Assembly: GCA_016709155.1 (NCBI GenBank)
Contig: JADJEI010000013.1
Coordinates: 496,001-560,000, forward strand
Direction: 5' to 3'
DNA: 64,000 nucleotides
Origin: Ignavibacteriales bacterium
GTDB taxonomy: Bacteria > Bacteroidota > Ignavibacteria > Ignavibacteriales > Ignavibacteriaceae
A model generated the notes under the pieces. That model had not been told where the DNA came from and did no database searches. It saw nothing but the letters and a program-made list of their open reading frames with translations. Positions 21,544-30,805 of the stretch are shown piece after piece (the stretch's first letter is position 1; the number at the start of each line of letters is the position of its first letter). The translations under genes and the position numbers were made by a program.

Positions 21544-24057
21544 TTAATCTTTTGAAGGAATTGGAGCGAATGATTTTTGAATAATTTCTTCTACTTCTTT
21601 TACGCTTTTGCCATACTTTTTATTAGAAAGATTTATAATTTCCTGCGCAGTTTTTTTATCTCTGCCGTTAACATCATTAATGGTTTCAAGAGTGAATGGA
21701 GAGATTAATTGATTTTTATTTAAAGTTGAAATCAGTGCAGTCCAGTTAGGAAGATTTGCCATATCATATTTATTAAAAACCGGGAGGAATTTTTCTTCGA
21801 GCATTTCAGCATCTATTATTCCAAGACGGAAGCAAATCATCGTTCCTACATTACCAATGATTGAAGCGAGAATATTCTTGGGGATTTGAGATGTAAATTG
21901 ATTTGCCAGTACAAGGTTTATTCCAAATTTTCTTCCCTCAGAAAGTAAAGAAATAAAATTTTGAGTAGAAATACTTTGAAATTCATCAATGTAAATGGTA
22001 AAGTCTTTTCTTTGTTCAACCGGCAAATCCAATCTTTCCAATGCTTCGCTTTGCAGTTTAGCCAGAAGAAACATTCCTAAAAATTTAGAATTGGTTTCGG
22101 TTAATTCACCTTTAGCAAGATTGATGAGCAATATTTTTCATTATCCATAATATCTCTAAAGTCAATAGTGGAATGTTTTTGAGCAAAAATATTTCTAACC
22201 ATAGGATCAAAAAGAAAATTCTCAAACTTGCTGCTAATATAACCACCCATAGAACTGCCTTCAGAGTAAGTTCGCAGGTAATCAGTCCTTTCCAATATTT
22301 TTATCCAATTATCTAATATCGGATCATGCATTTTGAGAGGCAGCCATCTTTTCCAGTATCCTTCCTGCTGAAAGATCCGATTAAATTCTAAAAGAGTTCC
22401 GGGATCATTCTGGTCGGACATCGCTAATAAAAGATTCATACGCATGTGCTGATAAAAAATGGGACCAGCGAAGGTGCTAGCCTCAGTGCCATATTCATCA
22501 TAGAGCAATTTGTTAAAAATTGAAATGAATTCCTGAACGACGAAATGCTTTTGTCTTTCGTATTTATATTCAAGAATATTTATACCTACAGGAAAATTAG
22601 TCTCCACTGGATTAATAATTACCACATCATTTTTACGGGAAGCAGGAATATTGTTGAGAATATCATAGAAGAGATCTCCGTGAGGATCAATCAAACAAAC
22701 GCCTTTATTGTTTTTTATATCGGACATCAACATAGTTTTTAGAAGAGTGGTTTTACCGGTGCCTGTTTGTCCAACTGTATAAACATGACGGCGTCGGTCA
22801 TCATAAGAAATGCCAACAATATTACTTGAATTCCCTACTTTCGCTTTACCTAAAACTACAGCTTCTTCGTTACGGAATGTTGAAGGAGCTGCTTTTAATT
22901 TAGATTTTAATAATTTGATGAATGGAACATCATCCCCGTTAAAAAATGGTAGTCTGAAAAGGCATAATGATTCGGCAGTATCAAACAAATAAGGCAGGGA
23001 TTTCAGCTCAGAATTGAGTAGAGAGTTCTGGTTAAAAGAAAATTCAAGATTACTTAGTGAGGCTATATTTTCCTCTAAGATTTTTCCGGTTAAGTTTATG
23101 CTGTTGTACCCACCTTGCAAATAGACTGAATAGGAATCGCTGTTCTCTTCCTTTAATGCACCTGAATGTTCTGTTATAATGGAATTGTAAGTTTCCTGTA
23201 CTGTAACAGAAATTGGTGAGGGGCTTGCTAACCGAGTTTGGACGAATGCGGCATTATCTCTTAACCCGTAAAGCATTCTTGAAAATTGTCTTTGGAATAC
23301 ACTTGCCCGATCTCTGAGCGTTGGGAAAAGGTTATCTTCTTTTTTGTTGATGGAACTAAGACTTATTTGGGAATACTTTTCACAGTTTGAAATTTGTGAT
23401 TCAAAAAAATCAACTTGTGCAGGACTGAGAGTAGTTGGTCTGAATATTGTACTTATGAGCAAAGGAGATTCATCTAAGACAGCTAATCTAAAAAAGCCGA
23501 TCGGAGCCAGAATTTGTGAATATAAATGGATACAAATAAGTGATAATCGAAGAAGGATTGGATATTATTTTTTCTGTTCTGTCTTTTTGTTTAAAGCCGA
23601 ACCCTGATTGGATCTCACTTTTCTTAAAAGAATCAAGTAAAGTATTTTCGATCCTGCGAGTAGTTTCTTTGACAAATTTAAACTCAAAAGGATTAAGAAT
23701 AGATTTAATATCGGCTGAAATTAATTCCTCAAAGGTGTACTCCTCGAGGTAAATTCTGATTAAGTTAAGAAAGTCTATCCTGTAATTTTCAGCTTCCTCC
23801 CCGCTTATATTATTTATTTTGACTAGTAAGCTAATGTCAATACTCTTACCGGGTTGAAAGATATTTCTAATCTCATAGGTGAATCTCTCATCTCCTGAAT
23901 TAAGAATTGAATTTATAAAATCAAGTTCGCGTTTATATCTTTCTCTCCAGTGTTCGTCTTTTGATTTTTCGGTAATTAGGGGAGAGTATATAGCAGTGAC
24001 TTTGAAAGCAAAGAAAATTTCTTTATCAATTTTAAGAAGGCGGTTAAATTTTAGCAT
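21544..24057 (-). pseudogene. HerA/TraD-like DNA-translocating ATPase, frameshifted
   Basis: Three open segments in different frames join into about 840 residues. Walker A GQTGTGKTTLLKTML and a following CLIDPHGDLFYDILNNIP lie in the middle segment; the C-terminal segment has IYIDEFQSISTQNFISLLSE (Walker B) and LANQFTSQIP, typical of DUF87/TraM-recognition ATPases that pump DNA or couple it to conjugation. Frames change at an A6 run (23490-23495 on the plus strand) and a T5 run (22134-22138). No relaxase or mating-pair genes are nearby, so a defence or orphan mobilisation role is possible. Confidence 0.8.
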
Positions 24058-24299
24058 TATTCTTACCCATCAAAAGTTTAATAATGAAATATTTATTTTA
24101 ATATTTATAAAAACTGTTATAAATATATCAAATGTATGAGGTTAAATTTAAATAGATTTATTGCAATATATTTTTAATATTTACTTTATGAAAAAACAAA
24201 TTGTAATAGAAGAAACATCAAACCTCTTGCGTGAAAAGTTTCAAAAACTAATTCAGAAGAAACAAGCTGAAAAGGAAGAAAGCAAAAAAAAGATACAAG

Positions 24300-24626
24300 T
24301 CAACGCGAAGACAAACCTAAAAAGCAGTGAACATAGCAAGCTAAATCCCCGATTACTTTTCTGTCATTCCCTAAATCTTTTCTCCAGCTTGCATCTTCAT
24401 TATTCTTTAACATTTCGCGGCTAAGAATATTACAGGCATCAATAAAGGCGTTATGCTTTCTGCTTCGTGAATCTTCTAATGCTTCTTTACCTTCATCAGA
24501 AGCCAGATACCATTCAACTCTAATTCTGGAATACTCAACAGCATAGTTTATTAAATCTTTTTTAAGTAAGAATAATTTAGTCTGATTAATTTGATTAAAT
24601 ATTTTTTTTGCTTGTTCTGGTGACAT
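24300..24626 (-). CDS. Hypothetical helical protein
   Basis: 108 residues, helical and charged (QAKKIFNQINQTKLFLLKKD). Not recognised. It is upstream of, and on the same strand as, the HerA-like ATPase (243 bases away), so it could be its partner. The C-terminus may be altered by an indel, since the last residues CFLGLSSR read into an open stretch of the opposite strand. Confidence 0.5.
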   Translation of the reverse strand: MSPEQAKKIFNQINQTKLFLLKKDLINYAVEYSRIRVEWYLASDEGKEALEDSRSRKHNAFIDACNILSREMLKNNEDASWRKDLGNDRKVIGDLACYVHCFLGLSSR

Positions 24627-24724
24627 CTTATTATTGCTTTAATAATAGATATTCTAATTTCCAATAAATAATTTTGATAATTCCATTTCCATCTGAAGAA
24701 TTACATAGATAGTAAAGTAGCCAT

Positions 24725-25365
24725 TCATATATTTATTATAGATTTTAGATGTTCCGCAGTAAATCTAAAAAACCGGGGATGTGGAGTTAGTACTATGAGG
24801 TTATTTGAGGTAACTGCGTACTCACAATAATTTTTTTCTTGCCAATCGGTTACTTCACTATAAAGCAGTTTGTATATATGCCAGTTTGCTTTCCCCATTA
24901 ATATAATTTTCCTATCCATTTTGTTGAAAAATTTTTTTATCAAACTTCTTCGCTCTTTAAAGTAGGAGGTCTTATAATCATCCCTACAACTAACACCAAA
25001 TATGTCTTCGTAAGACTTTGGATATTCATCTTTAATATTTTTATTTGCAAGTGGATACAAGTTCATAATAAAAATGTCTTTTTGAATAGATCCTATGTCT
25101 TGTAGTGTAATTTCAGAATTAAAAAATTTTGAAATTAATCTGTAAACAGGAGAATTAATGATACCAAACTTTCTTTGATAAAAATCGTCTCCCAGTGCTA
25201 TAATTAAATCTTCATTTGTATAATATTTTTTTTGTCTCTTTTATAAAAGTCTAATAATGACTTGTCATCGTCTTTATTCAAATCCCATATGCCACCTTCT
25301 TCAATGATACAGAAAATGTACTTTGCATCTGGATTACCAAAACCCAGCAAATTATTCAGTGCCAT
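24725..25365 (-). pseudogene. Divergent uracil-DNA-glycosylase-fold protein A, frameshifted
   Basis: Start ATG at 25365 (15 bases after the WYL gene stop). The N-terminus reads LLGFGNPDAKYIFCIIEEGG, resembling the GNPxAxxxFIGE strand of the UDG superfamily, and the C-terminus has VLTPHPRFFRF, resembling the HPS loop. An eight-T run (25226-25233 plus strand) breaks the frame; adding or removing bases there joins both halves into about 213 residues. Protein B at 26372 has the same two motifs. The substrate is unknown; real glycosylase activity is not shown because catalytic residues are unclear. Confidence 0.55.
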
Positions 25366-25379
25366 AAGTGAATCTGTTT

Positions 25380-26204
25380 TCAAGCTTTATTCTCTTTCAA
25401 AAAAGCATTTGTGATTTGAATTATTATATCCTTTAATTCTAATGGTTCAATAATTTTCATTGCATCCCACCAGCTAATGCACCAAGCAGCTAAACGATTT
25501 GTGATCGGTTGATTGGTCTTTAATATAATATATCCATCTGATTGCTTTTCTATTTCAAAGTCTTCGAACCATATTTTATAATAAAGTTCCTGCTCAACTT
25601 GTGGAACAAATTTCAAAACAATCTCTTTTATATCACCAGATTTAGTTTCTATAAAATCTTTTTTGAATTTCTTCTGAGTAAGTGAAATATTTTTAATCCG
25701 ACTTAAATAGAAAGTTTTAAGAGTTGTTTCATTTTCCTTAATCGCGTGAATGATCCAGTTACTATTGCTTTCTATAAGCTTATAAGGTTTGAGGTTGTAC
25801 GCGGAAGTAATATTATCTGTCAGTTTTTGATACTCAATCTTGATGATTAATTCTTCTGTCACTGCTTTAGCTGCTAAGATAATTTTCGAAAAGAATCGGG
25901 GATCAATCTTAGAATAAGTTTTAATCGAGTTGCTGAAATAATCTGAGTTGAGTTTTAGTGATAGGTAATAAGATGATAAAGCAATTAGATCTTCCTTCTT
26001 AGGTCTATTTTGAATTATTATCCCCGATTTTCTACCAAAAGCTTCTATACCCAAAGAACGATAATACTGCAAAGCTCTTGATATTGTTATCTCTTCAACA
26101 TTGTAAAAATCTGCAGCTTGTTGTTTGGTGATTTGCTCACCGTTTAATACACGGGCAAGCAGTTCAATATTACGGTTGGTTTCCGATAAATTTTGTTTAC
26201 TCAT
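25380..26204 (-). CDS. WYL-domain transcriptional regulator
   Basis: 274 residues. N-terminal helix-turn-helix (ITKQQAADFYNVEEITISRA), then a WYL domain with YNLKPYKLIESNSNWIIHAI and a C-terminal extension. WYL proteins often bind nucleic acids or nucleotides and control defence or DNA-damage genes. It is flanked on the same strand by two UDG-fold-like genes, suggesting it regulates that small cluster. Intact. Confidence 0.85.
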   Translation of the reverse strand: MSKQNLSETNRNIELLARVLNGEQITKQQAADFYNVEEITISRALQYYRSLGIEAFGRKSGIIIQNRPKKEDLIALSSYYLSLKLNSDYFSNSIKTYSKIDPRFFSKIILAAKAVTEELIIKIEYQKLTDNITSAYNLKPYKLIESNSNWIIHAIKENETTLKTFYLSRIKNISLTQKKFKKDFIETKSGDIKEIVLKFVPQVEQELYYKIWFEDFEIEKQSDGYIILKTNQPITNRLAAWCISWWDAMKIIEPLELKDIIIQITNAFLKENKA

Positions 26205-26371
26205 AATTCATCTAATAAGTTATTCAAATTTATCATTCAGTGATAAGATATTAAAGTAACTGTAGCATATTTTTTCCACCGTTATGGAACTGATTATATT
26301 ATTATTGATATGGTACTTCTTCGGTGGTTGCTTAAAGGGATGTGCAAAGACTATAATTGGTCTGATAGCTT

Positions 26372-27076
26372 TCATTTTACTATTAAGCTTTCTTTGATCA
26401 ATGGGAATATTTTTAATAAATAAGAATTAAACTTGCGATAACTTGGGTGATAAATTTGGAAAATTTTATTATTGTTTATTGTTCCACAATATAATTCTTT
26501 ATTTTCTTTGAACTTTTCAAATTTAAATTTGTTCACACTATTATTCTTAAATATCTCCTGAAAGTATTCCCGATATTTAGCAGATAGGCAGAAAGTCAAA
26601 TGGTCTTTTTGTTTCCAATTATCGTACAAATTTTTTCGATATATTTCTTCATCTTTTAACTGATCAACAACTGAAACTCCAAAAAACTCGACAGCCTTAT
26701 CATAGTTAAAAGGCATAAATCGTGCATTTGTTATAAACACGTCATTTGCAATTGTTTGATCCAGGTTTTCTTTTTGTAAGTACTCTATGATTTTCTTTAC
26801 CCCACTCTCAAAAGTATTAGGTTTTGCGGCTCGCTGTTCAAATTGGCATCGTATTAGTAAATCATCCAAGGAGGGGTTACTGGAATAGTACTCCACATCA
26901 TTCAACTTTAACATTTTAGTTACATCTTTGACGCAACCAGAATCCCAGTGTTCTTCCATACCAATAAACCAATAATATCCATCGGGATTTCCATAACCTC
27001 TGAAATTAAATAGCATCGTATAAATAAATTCTTTTGTAACATTATGTCCATTATAAAACATATTTGATAAGCTCAA
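26372..27076 (-). CDS. Divergent uracil-DNA-glycosylase-fold protein B
   Basis: 234 residues. FRGYGNPDGYYWFIGMEEHW near residue 30 parallels the N-terminal strand of UDG-fold enzymes, and IYHPSYRKFNSYLL near the C-terminus parallels the HPS loop. The same motif pair is seen in protein A at 24725, so the two are likely distant paralogues. NDVFITNARFMPF lies between. Function is unknown. Confidence 0.58.
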   Translation of the reverse strand: MSLSNMFYNGHNVTKEFIYTMLFNFRGYGNPDGYYWFIGMEEHWDSGCVKDVTKMLKLNDVEYYSSNPSLDDLLIRCQFEQRAAKPNTFESGVKKIIEYLQKENLDQTIANDVFITNARFMPFNYDKAVEFFGVSVVDQLKDEEIYRKNLYDNWKQKDHLTFCLSAKYREYFQEIFKNNSVNKFKFEKFKENKELYCGTINNNKIFQIYHPSYRKFNSYLLKIFPLIKESLIVK

Positions 27077-27101
27077 ATTAGATCCTCTTATGATATTCTT
27101 A

Positions 27102-28280
27102 TTATAAAACTAAATTTATTTTATCACTTCTACCAGATTTCATTAAAAGATCATATATACTATCACTATTAAGAGAGGGATTTTTTGAAAGATTTATTTC
27201 TTCAAGACTTGCCATCTCAAATATATCATCGGGAATATTTTTTAATCTGTTACCGCTGAGGTTAAGAACTTTTAAGTTTGGTAATGCAGTCATCTCTAAA
27301 GGTATCTCTTCAATCTTGTTATCTGCCAGATGGAGCACTTTTAATTTCTCAATTCTAAAAAGTGTTTTTGGTAATTCCTTAATTTCATTAGAGTACGCAT
27401 ACAAATATTCAAGGTTCTTTAGTTGGAATATTTTATCCGGTAAATTCTTTATCCCTTCGTTACTTATAATTTGTAATTCTTTAAGATTATAAAGTTCAAA
27501 CATATTATCGGGTAATTCTGTTATGCTTGTTCGTTCAAGTTTGAATCCTTCAAGATTAGTTAATCTATGAAGAGAAGAAGGCAGCTTTGTTAAAAACTTC
27601 AGCTTAAAGGAAAGCCATATAAGATTATTTAAACTTGTTAATTCTTCCGGGATTTCACTGATAAGTAATTCATAGAGTTCAAGCTTTTTAATCCAGGTAC
27701 AACTTAATATAAATTGAGGGAATACTTGAAAATTAAAATCATCTATAATCAGCTCCTCTGATTTATTCGCAATGCAACTGAAGATGGATTTACTCACATA
27801 GAAATATTCATTTATTGCATCGTATGAGATTAATTCCGCTTCGTCCTTATTCTGTGCGTAATACTTTTCTACTTCTTTATCTGGAACTACGAAATATTCA
27901 ACCCCTTCCTCAATTTTATAGACTTCCTTCAAAGTATTTTTTACCAAATCAAAAAACATCTCTATCCGGATTGGCATAAAGCTGCTGAACTTTTCAGGCA
28001 CTTCAAAAAAGGGTGTATCTCTGAAATAGTACTTAGCCTTTGCCGATGCTTCATCGTTGTAACCAAACTTAGATTCAGCAATGGTATAAGTCTCATTGTA
28101 TTTTGTCTTTGCAAAGAAGGTTACAAAAAATTTGTCCTCTTTAAATAAAGTAAGATCAATAAATGATTCGTACTTTTTGTCTGGAGTATATTCAATTAAA
28201 ATTACTCCGTGATAATCTCCCACCTGAACTACATATTTAGGATCACTGTAAGTATCTAGAACTCTGGACTCAGGTCTCAT
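27102..28280 (-). CDS. Leucine-rich-repeat protein
   Basis: 392 residues. Residues 1-185 form an unrecognised domain rich in aromatic and acidic residues. From about 190 to 380 there are roughly eight LRR units of 22-23 residues, for example LKVLHLADNKIEEIPLEMTA and LKVLNLSGNRLKNIPDDIFE. LRRs mediate protein binding. No signal peptide is seen, so it is probably cytoplasmic. It is 25 bases upstream of protein B on the same strand and may belong to the same transcript. Confidence 0.85.
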   Translation of the reverse strand: MRPESRVLDTYSDPKYVVQVGDYHGVILIEYTPDKKYESFIDLTLFKEDKFFVTFFAKTKYNETYTIAESKFGYNDEASAKAKYYFRDTPFFEVPEKFSSFMPIRIEMFFDLVKNTLKEVYKIEEGVEYFVVPDKEVEKYYAQNKDEAELISYDAINEYFYVSKSIFSCIANKSEELIIDDFNFQVFPQFILSCTWIKKLELYELLISEIPEELTSLNNLIWLSFKLKFLTKLPSSLHRLTNLEGFKLERTSITELPDNMFELYNLKELQIISNEGIKNLPDKIFQLKNLEYLYAYSNEIKELPKTLFRIEKLKVLHLADNKIEEIPLEMTALPNLKVLNLSGNRLKNIPDDIFEMASLEEINLSKNPSLNSDSIYDLLMKSGRSDKINLVL

Positions 28281-28552
28281 AAAAATATAACTCCATTTTT
28301 TATGATGGAATTATAGATTAATCGAATATGCATTTCTTATCATTGGATGATAAAAATTTCATATACAGGTGGGATTAAAAAATTATAAAAAAAATTACAA
28401 ATCCGATTCTCTGGAGGAAATCAGATTAACCTGAGAATGAGTTTGAGGTAATCCACATAAAAGCCAGGGGGGCCGTACTAGGTACCCAGATTGTCGACAA
28501 GATTATTCAATACTCTAAATATTATTATCTGAAATGCGAAAGTGGCGGGGTT

Positions 28553-28939
28553 TTAGTTCTTCATTCCTAAATACATACCTCCGAAGTAAGGTATCAGCCA
28601 GATTACCCAAACTACAATACTGAACTTGTGAAATCTATTTTTCATTGATTCATCTTGATTTATAATTACTCTTGTTGCCCATATCGCGTGCAGCAGCATA
28701 AGCCACAAAGCAATTTGTCCAGTTAACGTATGAGGTTCTAATATATCAAAGGGTCCTTTTCCTAAAAGATGCATTGTATAAGTTCCTGATATATCGAACG
28801 CAAAACCAATCCAGAAAGCAACTACGTGCCAGGGTTTCAAATACCTTGCTATTTTTTCAGCCCAGACCCCAATAGAATAAAATAGTAATGCAAGCGTGAT
28901 TAGAGTTGCTGATATTATAATCAAAGTTGGCATAATCAA
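28553..28939 (-). CDS. HsmA-family membrane protein (TIGR03987-like)
   Basis: 128 residues with four hydrophobic helices. The pattern WHVVAFWIGFAFDISGTYTM and HTLTGQIALWLMLLHAIWA fits the small HsmA/TIGR03987 membrane family. The function is not settled in the family. It stands alone between the LRR gene and the mobile element. Confidence 0.7.
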   Translation of the reverse strand: MIMPTLIIISATLITLALLFYSIGVWAEKIARYLKPWHVVAFWIGFAFDISGTYTMHLLGKGPFDILEPHTLTGQIALWLMLLHAIWATRVIINQDESMKNRFHKFSIVVWVIWLIPYFGGMYLGMKN

Positions 28940-28984
28940 ATATAATTAAAAGATAGGGAGCTACCTGCTCCCCCTTTTAATTAA

Positions 28985-29254
28985 CTAAAACATTTCACTA
29001 AGTGATTCAGCATCCGTATTATTCTCAAGCTCAATCGATCTTTGTGTTTGTTCCATTGCAGAGTATTTAATATCATAAAATTCAGGATACAGATCATCGG
29101 ATATGATCGGAAGTTTGTCAAGTTCATCAGCAAACTGTCCAAGAGTTAAATCAGTTCTGTCATACAACTCTTCAGGAATTTCAAATCCGTAAATCAATTC
29201 GAGTTCTGACAGCGATTTTATAAAATCAACCTCATCCAGGTTCTCATCAAACAA
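28985..29254 (-). CDS. Acyl-carrier-protein-like small protein, possibly N-truncated
   Basis: 89 residues from a TTG at 29254. LDEVDFIKSLSELELIYGFE resembles helix II of acyl carrier proteins, but the phosphopantetheine Ser of the DSL motif is absent (ENLDEVD). The frame stays open upstream to a stop near 29326 without a standard start, so the N-terminus may be missing or altered by an indel. Confidence 0.5.
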   Translation of the reverse strand: MFDENLDEVDFIKSLSELELIYGFEIPEELYDRTDLTLGQFADELDKLPIISDDLYPEFYDIKYSAMEQTQRSIELENNTDAESLSEMF

Positions 29255-29336
29255 ATCAGAAATAATAGTGTCTGAGCTGTAATGTTTTTTGACCTTAGAT
29301 TTTGAATCCAGCAGTGTAGCCAGGGTTTATAAATAC

Positions 29337-29519
29337 CTAAGCATAATCTGGCCCTGGTTTAGTTTCTCTCATTGATGGAGTAGTAAATGTTCTAGCTTCA
29401 TCAAATGGATTTTTAGGTTTTTTCTGTTGAGCAAGTAGCTTATTAAAAACTACATCCGCTTTTTCTTTAGGTCTATTCTTTTGCTTTTCAAGCATTTGTT
29501 TATCGATATTATTTTTCAT
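29337..29519 (-). CDS. Small hypothetical protein
   Basis: 60 residues, basic and rich in Lys, Gln and Pro (KQKNRPKEKADVVF). It has a good ribosome site (GGAGGAATTAA before ATG). Not recognised. It is in line with other small genes of the element on this strand. Confidence 0.5.
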   Translation of the reverse strand: MKNNIDKQMLEKQKNRPKEKADVVFNKLLAQQKKPKNPFDEARTFTTPSMRETKPGPDYA

Positions 29520-29660
29520 TTTAATTCCTCCATAATTTAGTTAAGCCCCTGCTCGAGGCTTAAATTATTGGTTTATAATTGATTTTGTTGTTTAATGCTT
29601 TAGCTACAATTAATTTTTCCTGATATCATCACTTATATTGATTAGTTGTTCAGGGATGCC

Positions 29661-30068
29661 TCAAACATCGTAGATTCTCTTTCTTGATTTTAATTCTCTA
29701 ACAATATCTGCTGGAGCATAAAACACCATATCCTCCCAGCCAGTTGTTTTTATATATCTGAATCGATGATAGTTGTATGCAATAGCTGTTATTACACATC
29801 CCAGCGGAATATCTGTTTCCTTATAAAATTCAATTGACCTTTTTAATTCACTGGCCCTGCATCCGCTAGCCTTTATATATGCCTCAAGTGTAAATTCTCT
29901 ATCAATCCATTCTAAGCAGATAATTATTTTATCAATGTTATTTTTTAATTCATTCTGACTTTCAAGAAATTGTTCATCTCTCTTTCCCCAATGAAATCCA
30001 TCAATGCCTAAATGCTCAATTGCGTCGATTACATCGATTATCAATTCTTTATCAAATTCCTGTTTCAT
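29661..30068 (-). CDS. Hypothetical protein of the mobile element
   Basis: 135 residues, soluble, with many acidic residues. EAYIKASGCRASELKRSIEF may be a small helical DNA-binding segment. It is separated by one base from the stop of the next upstream gene (30070), so the two are co-translated. Function unknown. Confidence 0.6.
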   Translation of the reverse strand: MKQEFDKELIIDVIDAIEHLGIDGFHWGKRDEQFLESQNELKNNIDKIIICLEWIDREFTLEAYIKASGCRASELKRSIEFYKETDIPLGCVITAIAYNYHRFRYIKTTGWEDMVFYAPADIVRELKSRKRIYDV

Positions 30069-30069
30069 T

Positions 30070-30351
30070 TTAAGTTCCCTCCGTTGGAAATATAAGGTGC
30101 TTGTAATAAGCCGCAGGTACAGTTCCAGCTTTTACGCCTTTGTAAATGGCTGATTTAGGGTTACAATTTCGTTTCCAGTCGTACTTGTTGCTCATATATC
30201 GGAGGACGTAGGGACTTACATATTCCTGCATTTCCTTTGACAGCAGCTCGGATGCTTTGTACATTCCGTATTTGGTCCAATACTCTACTACCTTACCCCC
30301 CCCAAATTTTTTCAATAGTCTTTGTGTCATACTGTAACTTGTGTCCCTCAT
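30070..30351 (-). CDS. Hypothetical protein of the mobile element
   Basis: 93 residues, basic (VSPYVLRYMSNKYDWKRNCN). Its stop lies next to the start of the 29661 gene. It is the first gene after the iteron region, so it may be expressed from there. Not recognised. Confidence 0.55.
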   Translation of the reverse strand: MRDTSYSMTQRLLKKFGGGKVVEYWTKYGMYKASELLSKEMQEYVSPYVLRYMSNKYDWKRNCNPKSAIYKGVKAGTVPAAYYKHLIFPTEGT

Positions 30352-30805
30352 TTTTAAGTCCTCTATTTTTCGTCATATTTTTATAGGTTTAACTAACCGT
30401 CCCTATCAAGGTTAAAGATATCTTTCACTTTCTCTTTGTAGTAGACCTGCTTTCTTTTAAGTTCAGGTCGCTAAAGGTAACCAGAGGTAACCTAAAGGTA
30501 ACCAAATGTTTTGTTTTTAGTTTAAATTCGCAATAGTTACCCCAGTTACCCGGTTACCCCAATTTTCAAGTTGGCTGGAGAAAATAATTAATTATTTTTT
30601 TTTCTTCCCCAGCTAAAAAAATTTTCTTAATTAATTATTTATTTTCTAATATTAAAAAATATAGGTAACCAGGTAACCTACCCCCCTTTCTTTAGTTTTT
30701 AGTTTAAATTCCAACAATCCAGAGGTAACTTTGGGGTAACCTAAAGGTAACCGGGGTAACCAAATTCCAGCACAACCAGGGTAGATTGTGCTGGGTAATA
30801 TGTAA
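30352..30805. other. Intergenic region with iterons
   Basis: 454 bases between the primase-helicase gene and the small genes to its left. It holds the GGTAACC cluster and an AT-rich core and no plausible gene. Confidence 0.7.
30476..30761. repeat. GGTAACC iteron cluster, candidate replication origin or operator
   Basis: At least nine direct GGTAACC-type copies (30476, 30486, 30497, 30664, 30672, 30724 with one change, 30735, 30746 and 30755) and about three in the inverted form GGTTACC (around 30535, 30545 and 30552). Spacing is 8-11 bases, close to one DNA turn. An AT-rich stretch with TTAATTAATTATT lies between the groups. The cluster is next to the primase-helicase gene, as in plasmid and phage origins. 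Confidence 0.72.

Noticed and set aside
24188..24424. Possible rightward gene starting MKKQIVIEETSNLLREKF
   Set aside because: It has a plausible charged start, but its last third overlaps a better leftward gene and looks non-coding; support is too weak to list.
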